Made by a program: the position numbers and the translations under genes
Shown here: piece after piece, positions 45,868-54,223 of the stretch
Position numbering within the stretch: the first letter of the stretch is position 1
Layout: every line of letters starts with the position of its first letter
The notes under the pieces: generated by a model
What the model saw: the letters and a program-made list of their open reading frames with translations, nothing else
Database searches by the model: none
What the model was told of the DNA's origin: nothing
Origin: M55B129 sp034189085
GTDB lineage: Bacteria > Bacillota > Dethiobacteria > DTU022
Assembly: GCA_034189085.1 (NCBI GenBank)
Contig: JAXHVH010000008.1
Coordinates: 1 to 64,000 of the forward strand
Direction of reading: 5' to 3'
Length of the DNA stretch: 64,000 nt

Positions 45868-47322
45868 ATGGATCAAATAATTGTCATCGGCCTGGGGCCG
45901 GGGTCTCCCCGGGATGTAACAAGGGAAGCACTGTCCTGGCTCAAAAAAGACTACTTCGTTTATTATCGCACTCTTAAGCATCCTGCTGCCAGGCGCTATG
46001 CGGCACTTGGTAAAAATTGGCAATCCTTTGATTATCTCTATGAAAATGAAGAAGATTTTTCTCATGTTTACAGGAAGATAACTTTTAGATTGATCAGGGC
46101 TACCAGACGATATGGGACTGTGTGTTACGCTGTCCCGGGGCACCCGGATGTTGGAGAAATGGTTGTTGAAAAATTGCGGAAAATTTGCCCGAAGCTGGGT
46201 ATCAGCCTGCAGGTCGTATCCGGGATAAGTTTTGTTGAGCCCCTTTTAAACGCTCTTCAAATTGATCTACTGGAGGGTTTCAGTATCTATGATGCCCTGG
46301 CACTTGATTCTTTAAAAGAACAATCGTCCAATCATCTTATCCTGGTCCAGGTATATAATAATTTCATCGCTTCGCAGGTAAAATTGAAATTGATGGGGAT
46401 ATACCCGGAACACTATCCGGTAACAGTAATCAGGGCGGCGGGTACTCCTTTTGAAAAAAGATGGACAGGCCCGCTTTATGCTCTTGATCGACAACCTCTT
46501 TTTGATTATTATTCAACCATATATTTGGCGCCTTCCGCTAAAAAGGCCATCGGTGATCTGCTTGGTGTTATGACCAGGCTGCGAGCCCCTGATGGTTGCC
46601 CCTGGGATAGAGAGCAGACCCATATCAGTTTGCGACAGTACCTGATCGAGGAAGCATATGAAGTTGTTTCCGCCATTGAAAAGGGGGACGATCAATCATT
46701 AAAAGAAGAACTGGGTGATCTGCTTTTACAGGTTGTTTTTCACTGTGAAATTGCCAGGGAAGAAAAGCGGTTTGATTTTTTTGATGTAATTGAAGGAATT
46801 ACCGAAAAATTAGTTCGCCGCCATCCTCATGTTTTCGGCTGTGAGAAAGCAAATGATCCTGCCCAGGTCAAAGTCATCTGGGAGAAAATTAAATCGGAAG
46901 AACGCCACGAAGACAAAGCCAGTCAATATCTTTCAATTGATCATGGCCTGCCAGCCTTGTTAAAAGCATATAAATTACAGAAAAAGGCTGCCCAATTCGG
47001 TTTCGATTGGCCTGCTCTTGACGGCCCCCTGCAGAAAGCTGAAGAAGAACTTTCCGAGCTTAAGGAAGCCTGCAGGGATGAAGACAGTGTTGCGATTGAA
47101 GAAGAAATAGGCGATTACTTCTTTTCAATAGTTAATGTTGCTCGCTTCTTGAAGGTGAACCCTGAAATGGCCCTTGGCAAGACCATAAAAAAATTCATGG
47201 ATCGTTTTCAATATATCACTGAACAGGCTGAAAAAAAGAATCGTCCGCTGAAGGAGTTTACCTTGAAAGAAATGGATGAATGGTGGGAAGAAGCCAAAAA
47301 AATAAGGAAAATTGGCGAATAA
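45868..47322 (+). CDS. mazG: MazG nucleotide pyrophosphohydrolase fused to tetrapyrrole methylase-like domain
   Basis: Encodes 484 residues. The N-terminal part (about 1-220) is a SAM-dependent tetrapyrrole methylase-like domain (IVIGLGPGSPRDV, CYAVPGHPDV). The C-terminal part has two MazG repeats with the EEAYE...EELGD metal site (about 258-284) and a second EEIGD copy near 413. This is the Firmicutes YabN architecture; MazG hydrolyses non-canonical NTPs or (p)ppGpp-like nucleotides. ATG after GGGAGG. Precedes hup, as in Bacillus relatives. Confidence 0.92.
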   Translation: MDQIIVIGLGPGSPRDVTREALSWLKKDYFVYYRTLKHPAARRYAALGKNWQSFDYLYENEEDFSHVYRKITFRLIRATRRYGTVCYAVPGHPDVGEMVVEKLRKICPKLGISLQVVSGISFVEPLLNALQIDLLEGFSIYDALALDSLKEQSSNHLILVQVYNNFIASQVKLKLMGIYPEHYPVTVIRAAGTPFEKRWTGPLYALDRQPLFDYYSTIYLAPSAKKAIGDLLGVMTRLRAPDGCPWDREQTHISLRQYLIEEAYEVVSAIEKGDDQSLKEELGDLLLQVVFHCEIAREEKRFDFFDVIEGITEKLVRRHPHVFGCEKANDPAQVKVIWEKIKSEERHEDKASQYLSIDHGLPALLKAYKLQKKAAQFGFDWPALDGPLQKAEEELSELKEACRDEDSVAIEEEIGDYFFSIVNVARFLKVNPEMALGKTIKKFMDRFQYITEQAEKKNRPLKEFTLKEMDEWWEEAKKIRKIGE

Positions 47323-47400
47323 AGAAGGAATCTATTTCATCAGCGCGAATAATGATCAACTAATTAGATATTCCATTTTGTATGAGGAGGGCTTTAAACA

Positions 47401-47673
47401 GTGAACAAATCTGAACTGGTTGATCTGGTTGCAGAGAAAGCGGGAATGTCCAAAAAGGACAGTGAAAAAGCGGTTAAAGCGGTGCTGGAAAGCATAACTG
47501 ACGGTCTGGTGGGTGGGGATAAAGTACAGCTGGTAGGTTTTGGAACTTTCGAGGTCCGCAAGCGTAAAGAAAGAGAAGGGCGCAACCCGGCTACGGGAGA
47601 AAAAATCAAAATTAAGGCTTTGAAGGTTCCTGCTTTTAAACCGGGCAAAGCATTGAAGGAAAAAGTAAAATAA
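47401..47673 (+). CDS. hup: HU-family DNA-binding protein
   Basis: Encodes 90 residues. MNKSELVDLVAEKAGMSKKD start, FGTFEVRKRKERE and GRNPATGEKIKI (the DNA-inserting proline arm) are the HU signature. It starts with GTG after GAGGAGG. Followed by a strong terminator. Confidence 0.97.
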   Translation: MNKSELVDLVAEKAGMSKKDSEKAVKAVLESITDGLVGGDKVQLVGFGTFEVRKRKEREGRNPATGEKIKIKALKVPAFKPGKALKEKVK

Positions 47674-47714
47674 CTTAACAGTTATTATAAATATTGAAAA
47701 TTATTGCTGTCATT

Positions 47715-47740
47715 AAATCCTCCTCTGGAGGATTTTTTTT
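47715..47740 (+). terminator. terminator after hup
   Basis: Perfect 9-bp stem AAATCCTCC / GGAGGATTT with a TCT loop and eight T. Confidence 0.88.
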
Positions 47741-47859
47741 AAAAAGTATACCTTTCTTTAAATGGCAAAATAAGTTATTATTATCCTGTAAGGGCAGGAA
47801 ATTGATCTTTTCTGTCGAAGTGCATTAAAAATAGATGGTTGTGAGACGGTGAGTCCAAA

Positions 47860-48195
47860 ATGAAAGCTAAAAACAGGACCGGGAAAAAAGAGGTATCAGT
47901 TTTCCCCCGGCAGTACAGAGAGACTAATTATAGCTCTTACCGTTTGGTAAGTGCTGTTGGCATATTAGTGATAGTTGCTCTGTTGCTGATGATCGGGGCC
48001 CAGTATGTCAAGCAATGCATGGTCAAAGATGAACTGGCCGAATATGAAGCCCGCATTGATGAACTCGAAATCCGCAGGGAGATGCTGAAAGGAGAGATTG
48101 AAAGGCTTCAGGATCCCGAATACATTGAAGTGATGGCTCGGGACAGGCTGGGTTTGGTAAAGCCCGGAGAGGAAATATTTCAACTGGGGGATTGA
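47860..48195 (+). CDS. divIC: septum formation initiator DivIC/FtsB-like
   Basis: Encodes 111 residues. A short basic cytoplasmic part is followed by one transmembrane helix (about 30-48), a coiled coil (ELAEYEARIDELEIRREMLK onward) and the DRLGLVKPGE end typical of DivIC/FtsB. It takes part in the FtsL-DivIB complex at the septum. The ATG has GACGGTGAG upstream. yabP and yabQ, which precede divIC in spore formers, are absent. Confidence 0.9.
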   Translation: MKAKNRTGKKEVSVFPRQYRETNYSSYRLVSAVGILVIVALLLMIGAQYVKQCMVKDELAEYEARIDELEIRREMLKGEIERLQDPEYIEVMARDRLGLVKPGEEIFQLGD

Positions 48196-48219
48196 CAATA
48201 GTAACATAATCGTTATAAT
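48192..48219 (+). promoter_or_regulatory. promoter for the S1-domain gene
   Basis: Perfect TTGACA (48192-48197, overlapping the divIC stop), 16-base spacer, perfect TATAAT (48214-48219). Confidence 0.75.
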
Positions 48220-48262
48220 ACTTTTAGTTATGATTTAAAAATAACGCAAGGAGGAGTTTTTC

Positions 48263-48676
48263 ATCAAGAAGGAAATTAAAGTTGGCAGTATTCTGGAGGG
48301 AGTGATTACCGGGATCACAAAATTCGGAGCCTTTGTGGAACTACCTGGTGGAACAACAGGCCTTGTCCACATATCCGAAATAGCAGACGAGTACGTAAAA
48401 GACATCAATGATTTTTTTAAAAAAGCGGACAAAGTAAAAGTTAAGGTGCTCTCGGTAGAAAGCAATGGAAAAATAGGCCTTTCGATCAGGCAGGCGGTAG
48501 AAGGGTATTCGCCTAACAAGAAGAACAGCAGGAATAAACCTGATACAACAAGCAAGACCTCATTTGAAGACAAAATGAGCCGTTTTCTCAAGGAAAGCGA
48601 TGAACGCCTGCTTGATTTGAAGCGCAATACCGAATCAAAAAGAGGCGGCCGTGGTTCTTTCAGGGAAGCTTTTTAG
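48263..48676 (+). CDS. yabR: S1 RNA-binding domain protein (YabR-like), apparent ATC start
   Basis: Encodes 137 residues. The S1 OB-fold (about 5-75) has VGSILEGVITGITKFGAFV, GLVHISEIADEYVKDI and GKIGLSIRQ; a basic, disordered tail follows. The first ATG, GTG or TTG in frame is the GTG at 48302, inside the first beta-strand, and has no good site. A perfect AGGAGG lies eight bases before an ATC at 48263, where homologues start (IKKEIKVG). ATC initiation is rare but fits both signals; an ATT 12 bases later is a second choice. Binds RNA, probably on the ribosome. spoIIE, its neighbour in spore formers, is absent. Confidence 0.85.
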   Translation: MKKEIKVGSILEGVITGITKFGAFVELPGGTTGLVHISEIADEYVKDINDFFKKADKVKVKVLSVESNGKIGLSIRQAVEGYSPNKKNSRNKPDTTSKTSFEDKMSRFLKESDERLLDLKRNTESKRGGRGSFREAF

Positions 48677-48711
48677 TTAGGATATCGTCAGTTTAGTGAT
48701 TAATCAAAAGG

Positions 48712-48735
48712 CACTCTGGATCAGGGTGTTTTTTT
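48712..48735 (+). terminator. terminator after the S1-domain gene
   Basis: Stem CACTCT / AGGGTG with a 5-base loop and seven T. Confidence 0.7.
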
Positions 48736-48786
48736 ATCTTTCCGATATAACTCTTTTGCCTTTCGATGAAAAGGTAGTGAGTAATC

Positions 48787-50196
48787 TTGGATCAAGTGGA
48801 AAAAGTTAAGAATTTTATAAAAGAACATAGCTTATTAACCGGTGGAGAAACAGTAGTCGCTGCTGTGTCGGGAGGGCCGGATTCGCTTTGCCTGCTTCAC
48901 ATGCTCGGCAGAGCCCTCCATGAATTAAAACTGAAAATAGTTGTGGCTCATCTTAACCACTGCCTCAGGCCCGAGGCAGGTAAAGAAGCTTTATTCGTCG
49001 AAAAAATTGCCGCTGACTGGTCTATGCCTTTTGAAATGAGAGTAGTTGATATCCGGGCTTTAAAAAAAGAGCGCCAGATTTCGGAAGAAGAAGCGGGACG
49101 CCTGGCCAGGTACAATTTATTCCGCGAGGTGGCGGCAAAATATCATGCTTCCGCTGTAGTTCTCGGGCATCACCGTGATGACCAGGCTGAAACTGTGTTG
49201 TTGAATATAATCAGGGGTACGGGAGTTGACGGTTTAGCCGGGATCCTGCCATGCCGCCGGGGGGATGGACTGAAGTTCCTGAGGCCGCTGCTTTGCCTGA
49301 CCAGGAAAGAAATTGAAGCATATTGCAATGCCAAAGGTTTGCAGCCCTGCACAGACAGCAGTAATCTGGAGACTAATTATACCCGCAATAAACTGCGCCT
49401 TGAACTAATACCCAGACTGGAAAAGGAATTCAATCCACGCATACGTGAATCTCTTTCAGGTCTGGCTTCGCTTGTTTTAAAAGATCGATTGTTCATGGAC
49501 AATTTGACCGAAAAGCATAGCCGAAGATTGATGAGGGATGGGGGAAATAAAACGGTTGTCAAGCGAGCTGCCTTGATGACTTTGCCGGGAGCTCTGCAAG
49601 GCCGGGTATTACGGCGGATTTTGGAAAAAAGTGGTTTGACAGAAGCCCCTGGCAGAGAGCACATTGAAGCTCTGCTGGATATGGTAAAGGAAGGCCGGAG
49701 AGGTTGGATTTATACTCTGCCCGGAGCGGTCCATGTTTATGACGACGGTCGTTTCCTTCAGTTTTTCAAAAAGGGAGAACCACAGCAATTATCATCGGTC
49801 CCGATTCAGCTTACCCTCCCTGGCAGAACAGTGATACCGGGAAAGGGCTCGGTAACGGCCTGCATTGTCAAACCGGACCAGCTTTTCTGGCCGCCTCCGG
49901 CCTGCCGGGCTTACCTTGATTATGATAAAATCGACCACAAAAATTTGGCCATTCGATTTCGCTGGGCGGGGGCCCGCTTTTACCCCCAGGGTGCTTCCGG
50001 AAGCAGGAAGCTGAAAAAATTTTTTATTGATCAGAAAATACCAGCTCCGGAACGGGCTTCAGTGCCGCTCTTGACTACCGGAGACGAAATAATCTGGATT
50101 GTTGGTAAAAGGATTGCTCATCCATACAGGGTTACGGGAGAAACAGAACGGGTTTTACTCCTGGAATACAGGGTTTTTAAAAAACGGCGGTTTTAA
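48787..50196 (+). CDS. tilS: tRNA(Ile)-lysidine synthase
   Basis: Encodes 469 residues. It converts C34 of tRNA-Ile(CAU) to lysidine. PP-loop SGGPDSLCL (about 30-38), HLNHCLRPEA, GHHRDDQAETVLLNIIRG and the TNYTRNKLR region are diagnostic, and the C-terminal TilS domain (about 375-465, FRWAGARFYPQG...KKFFIDQKIPAPER) is present. It starts with TTG. Precedes hpt and ftsH, the conserved trio. Confidence 0.95.
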   Translation: MDQVEKVKNFIKEHSLLTGGETVVAAVSGGPDSLCLLHMLGRALHELKLKIVVAHLNHCLRPEAGKEALFVEKIAADWSMPFEMRVVDIRALKKERQISEEEAGRLARYNLFREVAAKYHASAVVLGHHRDDQAETVLLNIIRGTGVDGLAGILPCRRGDGLKFLRPLLCLTRKEIEAYCNAKGLQPCTDSSNLETNYTRNKLRLELIPRLEKEFNPRIRESLSGLASLVLKDRLFMDNLTEKHSRRLMRDGGNKTVVKRAALMTLPGALQGRVLRRILEKSGLTEAPGREHIEALLDMVKEGRRGWIYTLPGAVHVYDDGRFLQFFKKGEPQQLSSVPIQLTLPGRTVIPGKGSVTACIVKPDQLFWPPPACRAYLDYDKIDHKNLAIRFRWAGARFYPQGASGSRKLKKFFIDQKIPAPERASVPLLTTGDEIIWIVGKRIAHPYRVTGETERVLLLEYRVFKKRRF

Positions 50197-50317
50197 CGGG
50201 TCTGAAAAGGCAGGCTGGTGCAATAATTAGTTTTACGAAGCCTGGACCCGGAAGCGGCTTTTTCTGCATAGCTCGGGATTGGCCCGGGTAAAATAACAGG
50301 GAAAAGGTGGTAACCAG

Positions 50318-50842
50318 GTGGCGAAAGAGGAGTTGGAAGTAATGCTCAGTGCAGAAGAAATCGGTAAGAGGGTGCGGGAACTGGCCTCCAATATTTCAGC
50401 TGATTATAAGGGACGGAAACCTCTCCTGATCGGGGTTTTAAAAGGAGCGGTGGTCTTTTTAAGCGATCTGATTCGCAGCCTTGATATACCGGTGGAAATT
50501 GACTTCATGGCTGTCTCAAGTTATGGCGCCGATACAGCGTCTTCCGGGGTTGTGCGCATACAAAAGGACCTTGATCGTAGTATCAAGGATAAGGATGTTT
50601 TAATCATAGAAGACATTGTCGATACCGGCCTTACCCTCAGTTATCTCAAGGAAAACTTAAGCAGTCGTCAGCCAAGAACCTTAAAAGTGGCGACTCTTCT
50701 TGATAAGCCGGATCGTCGTAAAGTAGAGTTTGATCCCGATTACTGCGGGTTTACCATTCCTGACCGTTTTGTCATCGGCTATGGATTGGATTATAATGAG
50801 GATTATCGTCAGCTGGCCGATCTTTGTATTTTAAACGCCTGA
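50318..50842 (+). CDS. hpt: hypoxanthine phosphoribosyltransferase
   Basis: Encodes 174 residues. It salvages hypoxanthine and guanine with PRPP. The PRPP motif VLIIEDIVDTGLTLSYL (about 100-116), LIGVLKGAVVFLSDL and FVIGYGLDYNEDYR near the C-terminus match HPRT. It starts with GTG after AAAAGGTGG. Confidence 0.95.
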   Translation: MAKEELEVMLSAEEIGKRVRELASNISADYKGRKPLLIGVLKGAVVFLSDLIRSLDIPVEIDFMAVSSYGADTASSGVVRIQKDLDRSIKDKDVLIIEDIVDTGLTLSYLKENLSSRQPRTLKVATLLDKPDRRKVEFDPDYCGFTIPDRFVIGYGLDYNEDYRQLADLCILNA

Positions 50843-50891
50843 TCAAGAATACATGAGCCTGATTTCATTTATTTGCGGGATTGTGATTTAA

Positions 50892-50920
50892 TTGCTTGTG
50901 ATCTGCCGATGTGTTAAAAT
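50892..50920 (+). promoter_or_regulatory. promoter for ftsH
   Basis: TTGCTT (50892-50897), 17-base spacer, TAAAAT (50915-50920). Confidence 0.55.
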
Positions 50921-50964
50921 AAAGCGTAGGATTTGCAAGCTTTATATGGAGAGGAGGGTGCTTA

Positions 50965-53016
50965 TTGAGCCCCTTTTTGAGACAAATTACATTCTACCTG
51001 GTCATAACCCTGGTAGTAATTGTATTACTTTCTACGTTCAATACCGGTACTGCACCGGAAGAAATAAGTTATGATCTATTTGTCCGCAGTTTGGAAAGCG
51101 GTGAAGTAGAAAAGGTTGATATGTACGGCAATGAAATCGAAGCTGTGCTTACTGACGGAACCGTTGTTACCACCTATCATCCCGATGATCACAACCTGAC
51201 TGAACTGTTGCTGGAAAATGAAGTAGTTTATGACAACAATCCGGCACGCGGACCAAGCTGGTGGCAGAGCGCCCTGACCTACCTGATCCCCTTTCTGCTG
51301 TTAATGGGTATATTCTTTTTCTTTATGCAGCAGACTCAGGGTGGCGGTAATAAGGTCATGAATTTTGGTAAGAGCAGGGCCCGCCTGCAGGAAGGGGAGA
51401 AAAAAAGGGTTACTTTTAACGATGTAGCCGGTGCTGACGAAGAAAGAGCGGAGCTTTCTGAAGTAGTTGATTTTTTGAAAGATCCGCGTAAATATATCGA
51501 AATTGGTGCCCGTATTCCTAAAGGGATTCTGCTAGTTGGACCACCGGGAACCGGTAAAACACTTTTAGCCCGTGCTGTTGCCGGTGAAGCGGGCGTTCCC
51601 TTTTTCAGCATCAGCGGATCTGATTTCGTGGAAATGTTCGTCGGAGTAGGAGCATCACGTGTGAGGGATATGTTCGAAAATGCAAAGAAAAACTCACCCT
51701 GTATTGTGTTCATTGATGAAATCGATGCTGTGGGGCGGCAGCGTGGCGCCGGCCTGGGTGGTGGGCATGACGAAAGGGAACAAACTTTGAACCAGCTCCT
51801 GGTGGAGATGGACGGTTTCGATGTCAATGAAGGGATTATTATCATTGCCGCTACCAACCGGCCTGATATTCTAGATCCAGCCCTTCTTCGCCCCGGTAGA
51901 TTCGACCGTCAAATTACGGTTGGGCTGCCAGATGTCAAGGGTCGAGAAGAGATTTTGAAGGTGCATTCAAAGAATAAACCTCTTGCCGAGGAAGTGGATT
52001 TAAAGGTAGTTGCCCGCGGCACACCCGGTTTTACCGGTGCTGATCTGGAAAATGTTATCAATGAAGCGGCACTCCTGACGGCACGTATTTCCGAAAAACA
52101 GATAAGCATGACAGAAATGGAAGAAGCAGTGGAGAGAGTGGTAGCCGGAACACAGAAAAAAAGCAGGGTTATCAGTGCCTTTGAGAAAAAGATAGTTGCT
52201 TACCATGAAGCGGGGCATGCCCTGGTTGGTTATCTTCTGCCTAATACCGATCCGGTTCACAAGGTATCGATAATCCCTCGTGGCCGGGCCGGTGGTTACA
52301 CCCTCATGTTTCCGGAAGAAGACAGATATTATATGACCCGATCCGAATTGCTGGATCGAGTAAGCACCCTGCTTGGGGGAAGAGTGGCTGAGAAACTGGT
52401 GCTTAACGACATCAGCACCGGTGCTCAGAATGACCTGGAGAGGGCTACTCAGATAGTTCGGCAGATGATAATGGAATATGGTATGAGTGATGCCCTCGGC
52501 CCCATTACCCTGGGCAAAAAGCATGATCAGGTTTTCCTGGGTCGAGATCTGGCACGGGATCGTGATTACAGCGAAGAAATTGCCAAGGCAATCGATCAGG
52601 AAGTCAGGAAAACCATGGATAACTGTTACCAGATTGCTGAGGATATCCTGGAAAAAGAAAGGGATAAGCTGGAGAGAATAGCTTTAGCCCTGATGGAAAA
52701 AGAAACTCTCGATGCCGAGGAAATCAAAGCCCTGGTTGAGGGAAAAGAATTACCGGCAGTAGAAAAACAGAAAGAGCAGAAGCTTGATGAGCTGCAGAAT
52801 GAGGAAAATATTTCTGACAGTGATGATGACGAGGTCGAAGTGGCGGAACCTGACAATAACCAAGGGGATGAAAGTGTCAGGAAGGCTTCATCCGTCGAAG
52901 AGAGAGTTGTTTCCGATACGAAAAAAACGGAGATATTAAAGAAAAAGGAAGAACGACGGGCTTCTTTCCAGCAGCGGCCCGGTGATCAGAAAGAAAAACC
53001 GGAAGAAGAATTGTAG
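50965..53016 (+). CDS. ftsH: ATP-dependent zinc metalloprotease FtsH
   Basis: Encodes 683 residues. Two transmembrane helices (about 5-24 and 113-131) flank a small outer domain. The AAA+ module has Walker A GPPGTGKT (about 192-199), Walker B FIDEIDAVG and the second region of homology NRPDILDPALLRPGRFDR. The zinc site is HEAGH (414-418). A long Glu/Asp/Lys-rich tail (about 610-683) extends beyond the usual end. It degrades misfolded membrane and regulatory proteins. It starts with TTG after GAGAGGAGG. Confidence 0.96.
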   Translation: MSPFLRQITFYLVITLVVIVLLSTFNTGTAPEEISYDLFVRSLESGEVEKVDMYGNEIEAVLTDGTVVTTYHPDDHNLTELLLENEVVYDNNPARGPSWWQSALTYLIPFLLLMGIFFFFMQQTQGGGNKVMNFGKSRARLQEGEKKRVTFNDVAGADEERAELSEVVDFLKDPRKYIEIGARIPKGILLVGPPGTGKTLLARAVAGEAGVPFFSISGSDFVEMFVGVGASRVRDMFENAKKNSPCIVFIDEIDAVGRQRGAGLGGGHDEREQTLNQLLVEMDGFDVNEGIIIIAATNRPDILDPALLRPGRFDRQITVGLPDVKGREEILKVHSKNKPLAEEVDLKVVARGTPGFTGADLENVINEAALLTARISEKQISMTEMEEAVERVVAGTQKKSRVISAFEKKIVAYHEAGHALVGYLLPNTDPVHKVSIIPRGRAGGYTLMFPEEDRYYMTRSELLDRVSTLLGGRVAEKLVLNDISTGAQNDLERATQIVRQMIMEYGMSDALGPITLGKKHDQVFLGRDLARDRDYSEEIAKAIDQEVRKTMDNCYQIAEDILEKERDKLERIALALMEKETLDAEEIKALVEGKELPAVEKQKEQKLDELQNEENISDSDDDEVEVAEPDNNQGDESVRKASSVEERVVSDTKKTEILKKKEERRASFQQRPGDQKEKPEEEL

Positions 53017-53040
53017 GGAGCCATTTATGGCTCCTTTTTT
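53017..53040 (+). terminator. terminator after ftsH
   Basis: Perfect 8-bp stem GGAGCCAT / ATGGCTCC with a TT loop and six T, starting at the first base after the stop codon. Confidence 0.85.
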
Positions 53041-53072
53041 ATTACCAGGACAAGGGGCTGAAAGATCGCATA

Positions 53073-54026
53073 ATGACCGGTGGGTTAACAGATATAGAGG
53101 GAATTAAAGTAGGGGTGGTTTCCAATAACGGAGCGGCTACGGGGCTAACCATTGTTCTTATTGAAGAAGGAGCAAGGGCAGCTGTGGAAGTACGGGGGTC
53201 GGCTCCGGGAACCAGGGAAACTGATCTCCTCGTACCGGGGCGACTTGTTGATTCTGTTCAGGCGATAATGCTGTCCGGAGGGAGCACTTTTGGACTAGAT
53301 GCCGCATCAGGAGTGGTCAGGTACCTGGAAGAACATGAAAAAGGATTTCCGGTCGGCGGCATTCGTGTTCCTATTGTTCCGGCAGCCGTAATTTTTGACC
53401 TTTTTATTGGTGACTGCACCATACGGCCGGATGCCGAAATGGGCTACCGGGCCTGTATTGCTGCGACAGCTGGCCCCGTGCCGGAAGGTTCGGTCGGCGC
53501 CGGAACCGGTGCTACTGTAGCCAAATATTACGGTATGCCCGGTGCAATAAAGTCCGGCCAGGGTTCGGCTGCAGTCTGCAGCGATTCTCTCACCGTTGCC
53601 GCTCTGGTTGTGGTTAATGCATTCGGGGACATATACGATCGAAATGGCAGGCTGTTGGCTGGTCCTCGAAACCCGGAAAGCGGTTTAATGGAAAATACAG
53701 ACGAACTTTTAAAAAAAGCAGGCGATGCCGGAAGTGATGGAGGCAATACAACCCTTGCTGCAGTAGCAACTAATGCTTCTCTGGACGGTCCCGCCCTGAC
53801 CAAAGTCTGCCAGCTTGCCCATGATGGGTTTGCCCGATCGATCTGGCCGGTTCATACCATGTGGGATGGTGATACTGTATTTGCCATTTCTAAAGGCAAT
53901 CTTTCCGCTGATGTCAGCCTGGTGGGCATGATGGCTGCCGAAGCGGTAAGCCTGGCCATAGAAAGGGCTGTTCAGAAGGCATCTTCTCTCCTGGGTATAC
54001 CGGCACTCTGCGACCTGGCAGAATAA
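53073..54026 (+). CDS. P1-family (DmpA-like) peptidase
   Basis: Encodes 317 residues of the DmpA/BapA N-terminal-nucleophile peptidases. The start LTDIEGIKVGVV, EVRGSAPGTRETDLL, MLSGGSTFGLDAASGV and GTGATVAKYYG are family features. The self-cleavage site is probably between Asn225 and Thr226 in GGNTTLAAVATNA, with Thr in place of the usual Ser nucleophile. Such enzymes are aminopeptidases or beta-peptidases. Not normally adjacent to ftsH; monocistronic. Confidence 0.85.
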   Translation: MTGGLTDIEGIKVGVVSNNGAATGLTIVLIEEGARAAVEVRGSAPGTRETDLLVPGRLVDSVQAIMLSGGSTFGLDAASGVVRYLEEHEKGFPVGGIRVPIVPAAVIFDLFIGDCTIRPDAEMGYRACIAATAGPVPEGSVGAGTGATVAKYYGMPGAIKSGQGSAAVCSDSLTVAALVVVNAFGDIYDRNGRLLAGPRNPESGLMENTDELLKKAGDAGSDGGNTTLAAVATNASLDGPALTKVCQLAHDGFARSIWPVHTMWDGDTVFAISKGNLSADVSLVGMMAAEAVSLAIERAVQKASSLLGIPALCDLAE

Positions 54027-54223
54027 CTCTCCAGGAAGCACGGATATTTCTCATATGTTATTGTATTGATATACCATGATTGATTTTCCCTTATTTTTAA
54101 TCAATTAAGTGCAAGATATAGCGGAATGGGGCAGGAATTGGAGCCGTTTTGTTGAATAAAAGTTTTTATCTGCGAGAAATGTGGGATGAGATTGTAAATA
54201 TAAACAATAAGGAGGTTTTTTGT

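Noticed and set aside
54149..54223. 25-residue N-terminal extension of Fhs
   Set aside because: The AAGGAGG site just before the ATG at 54224 marks the start; the upstream part does not resemble the family.
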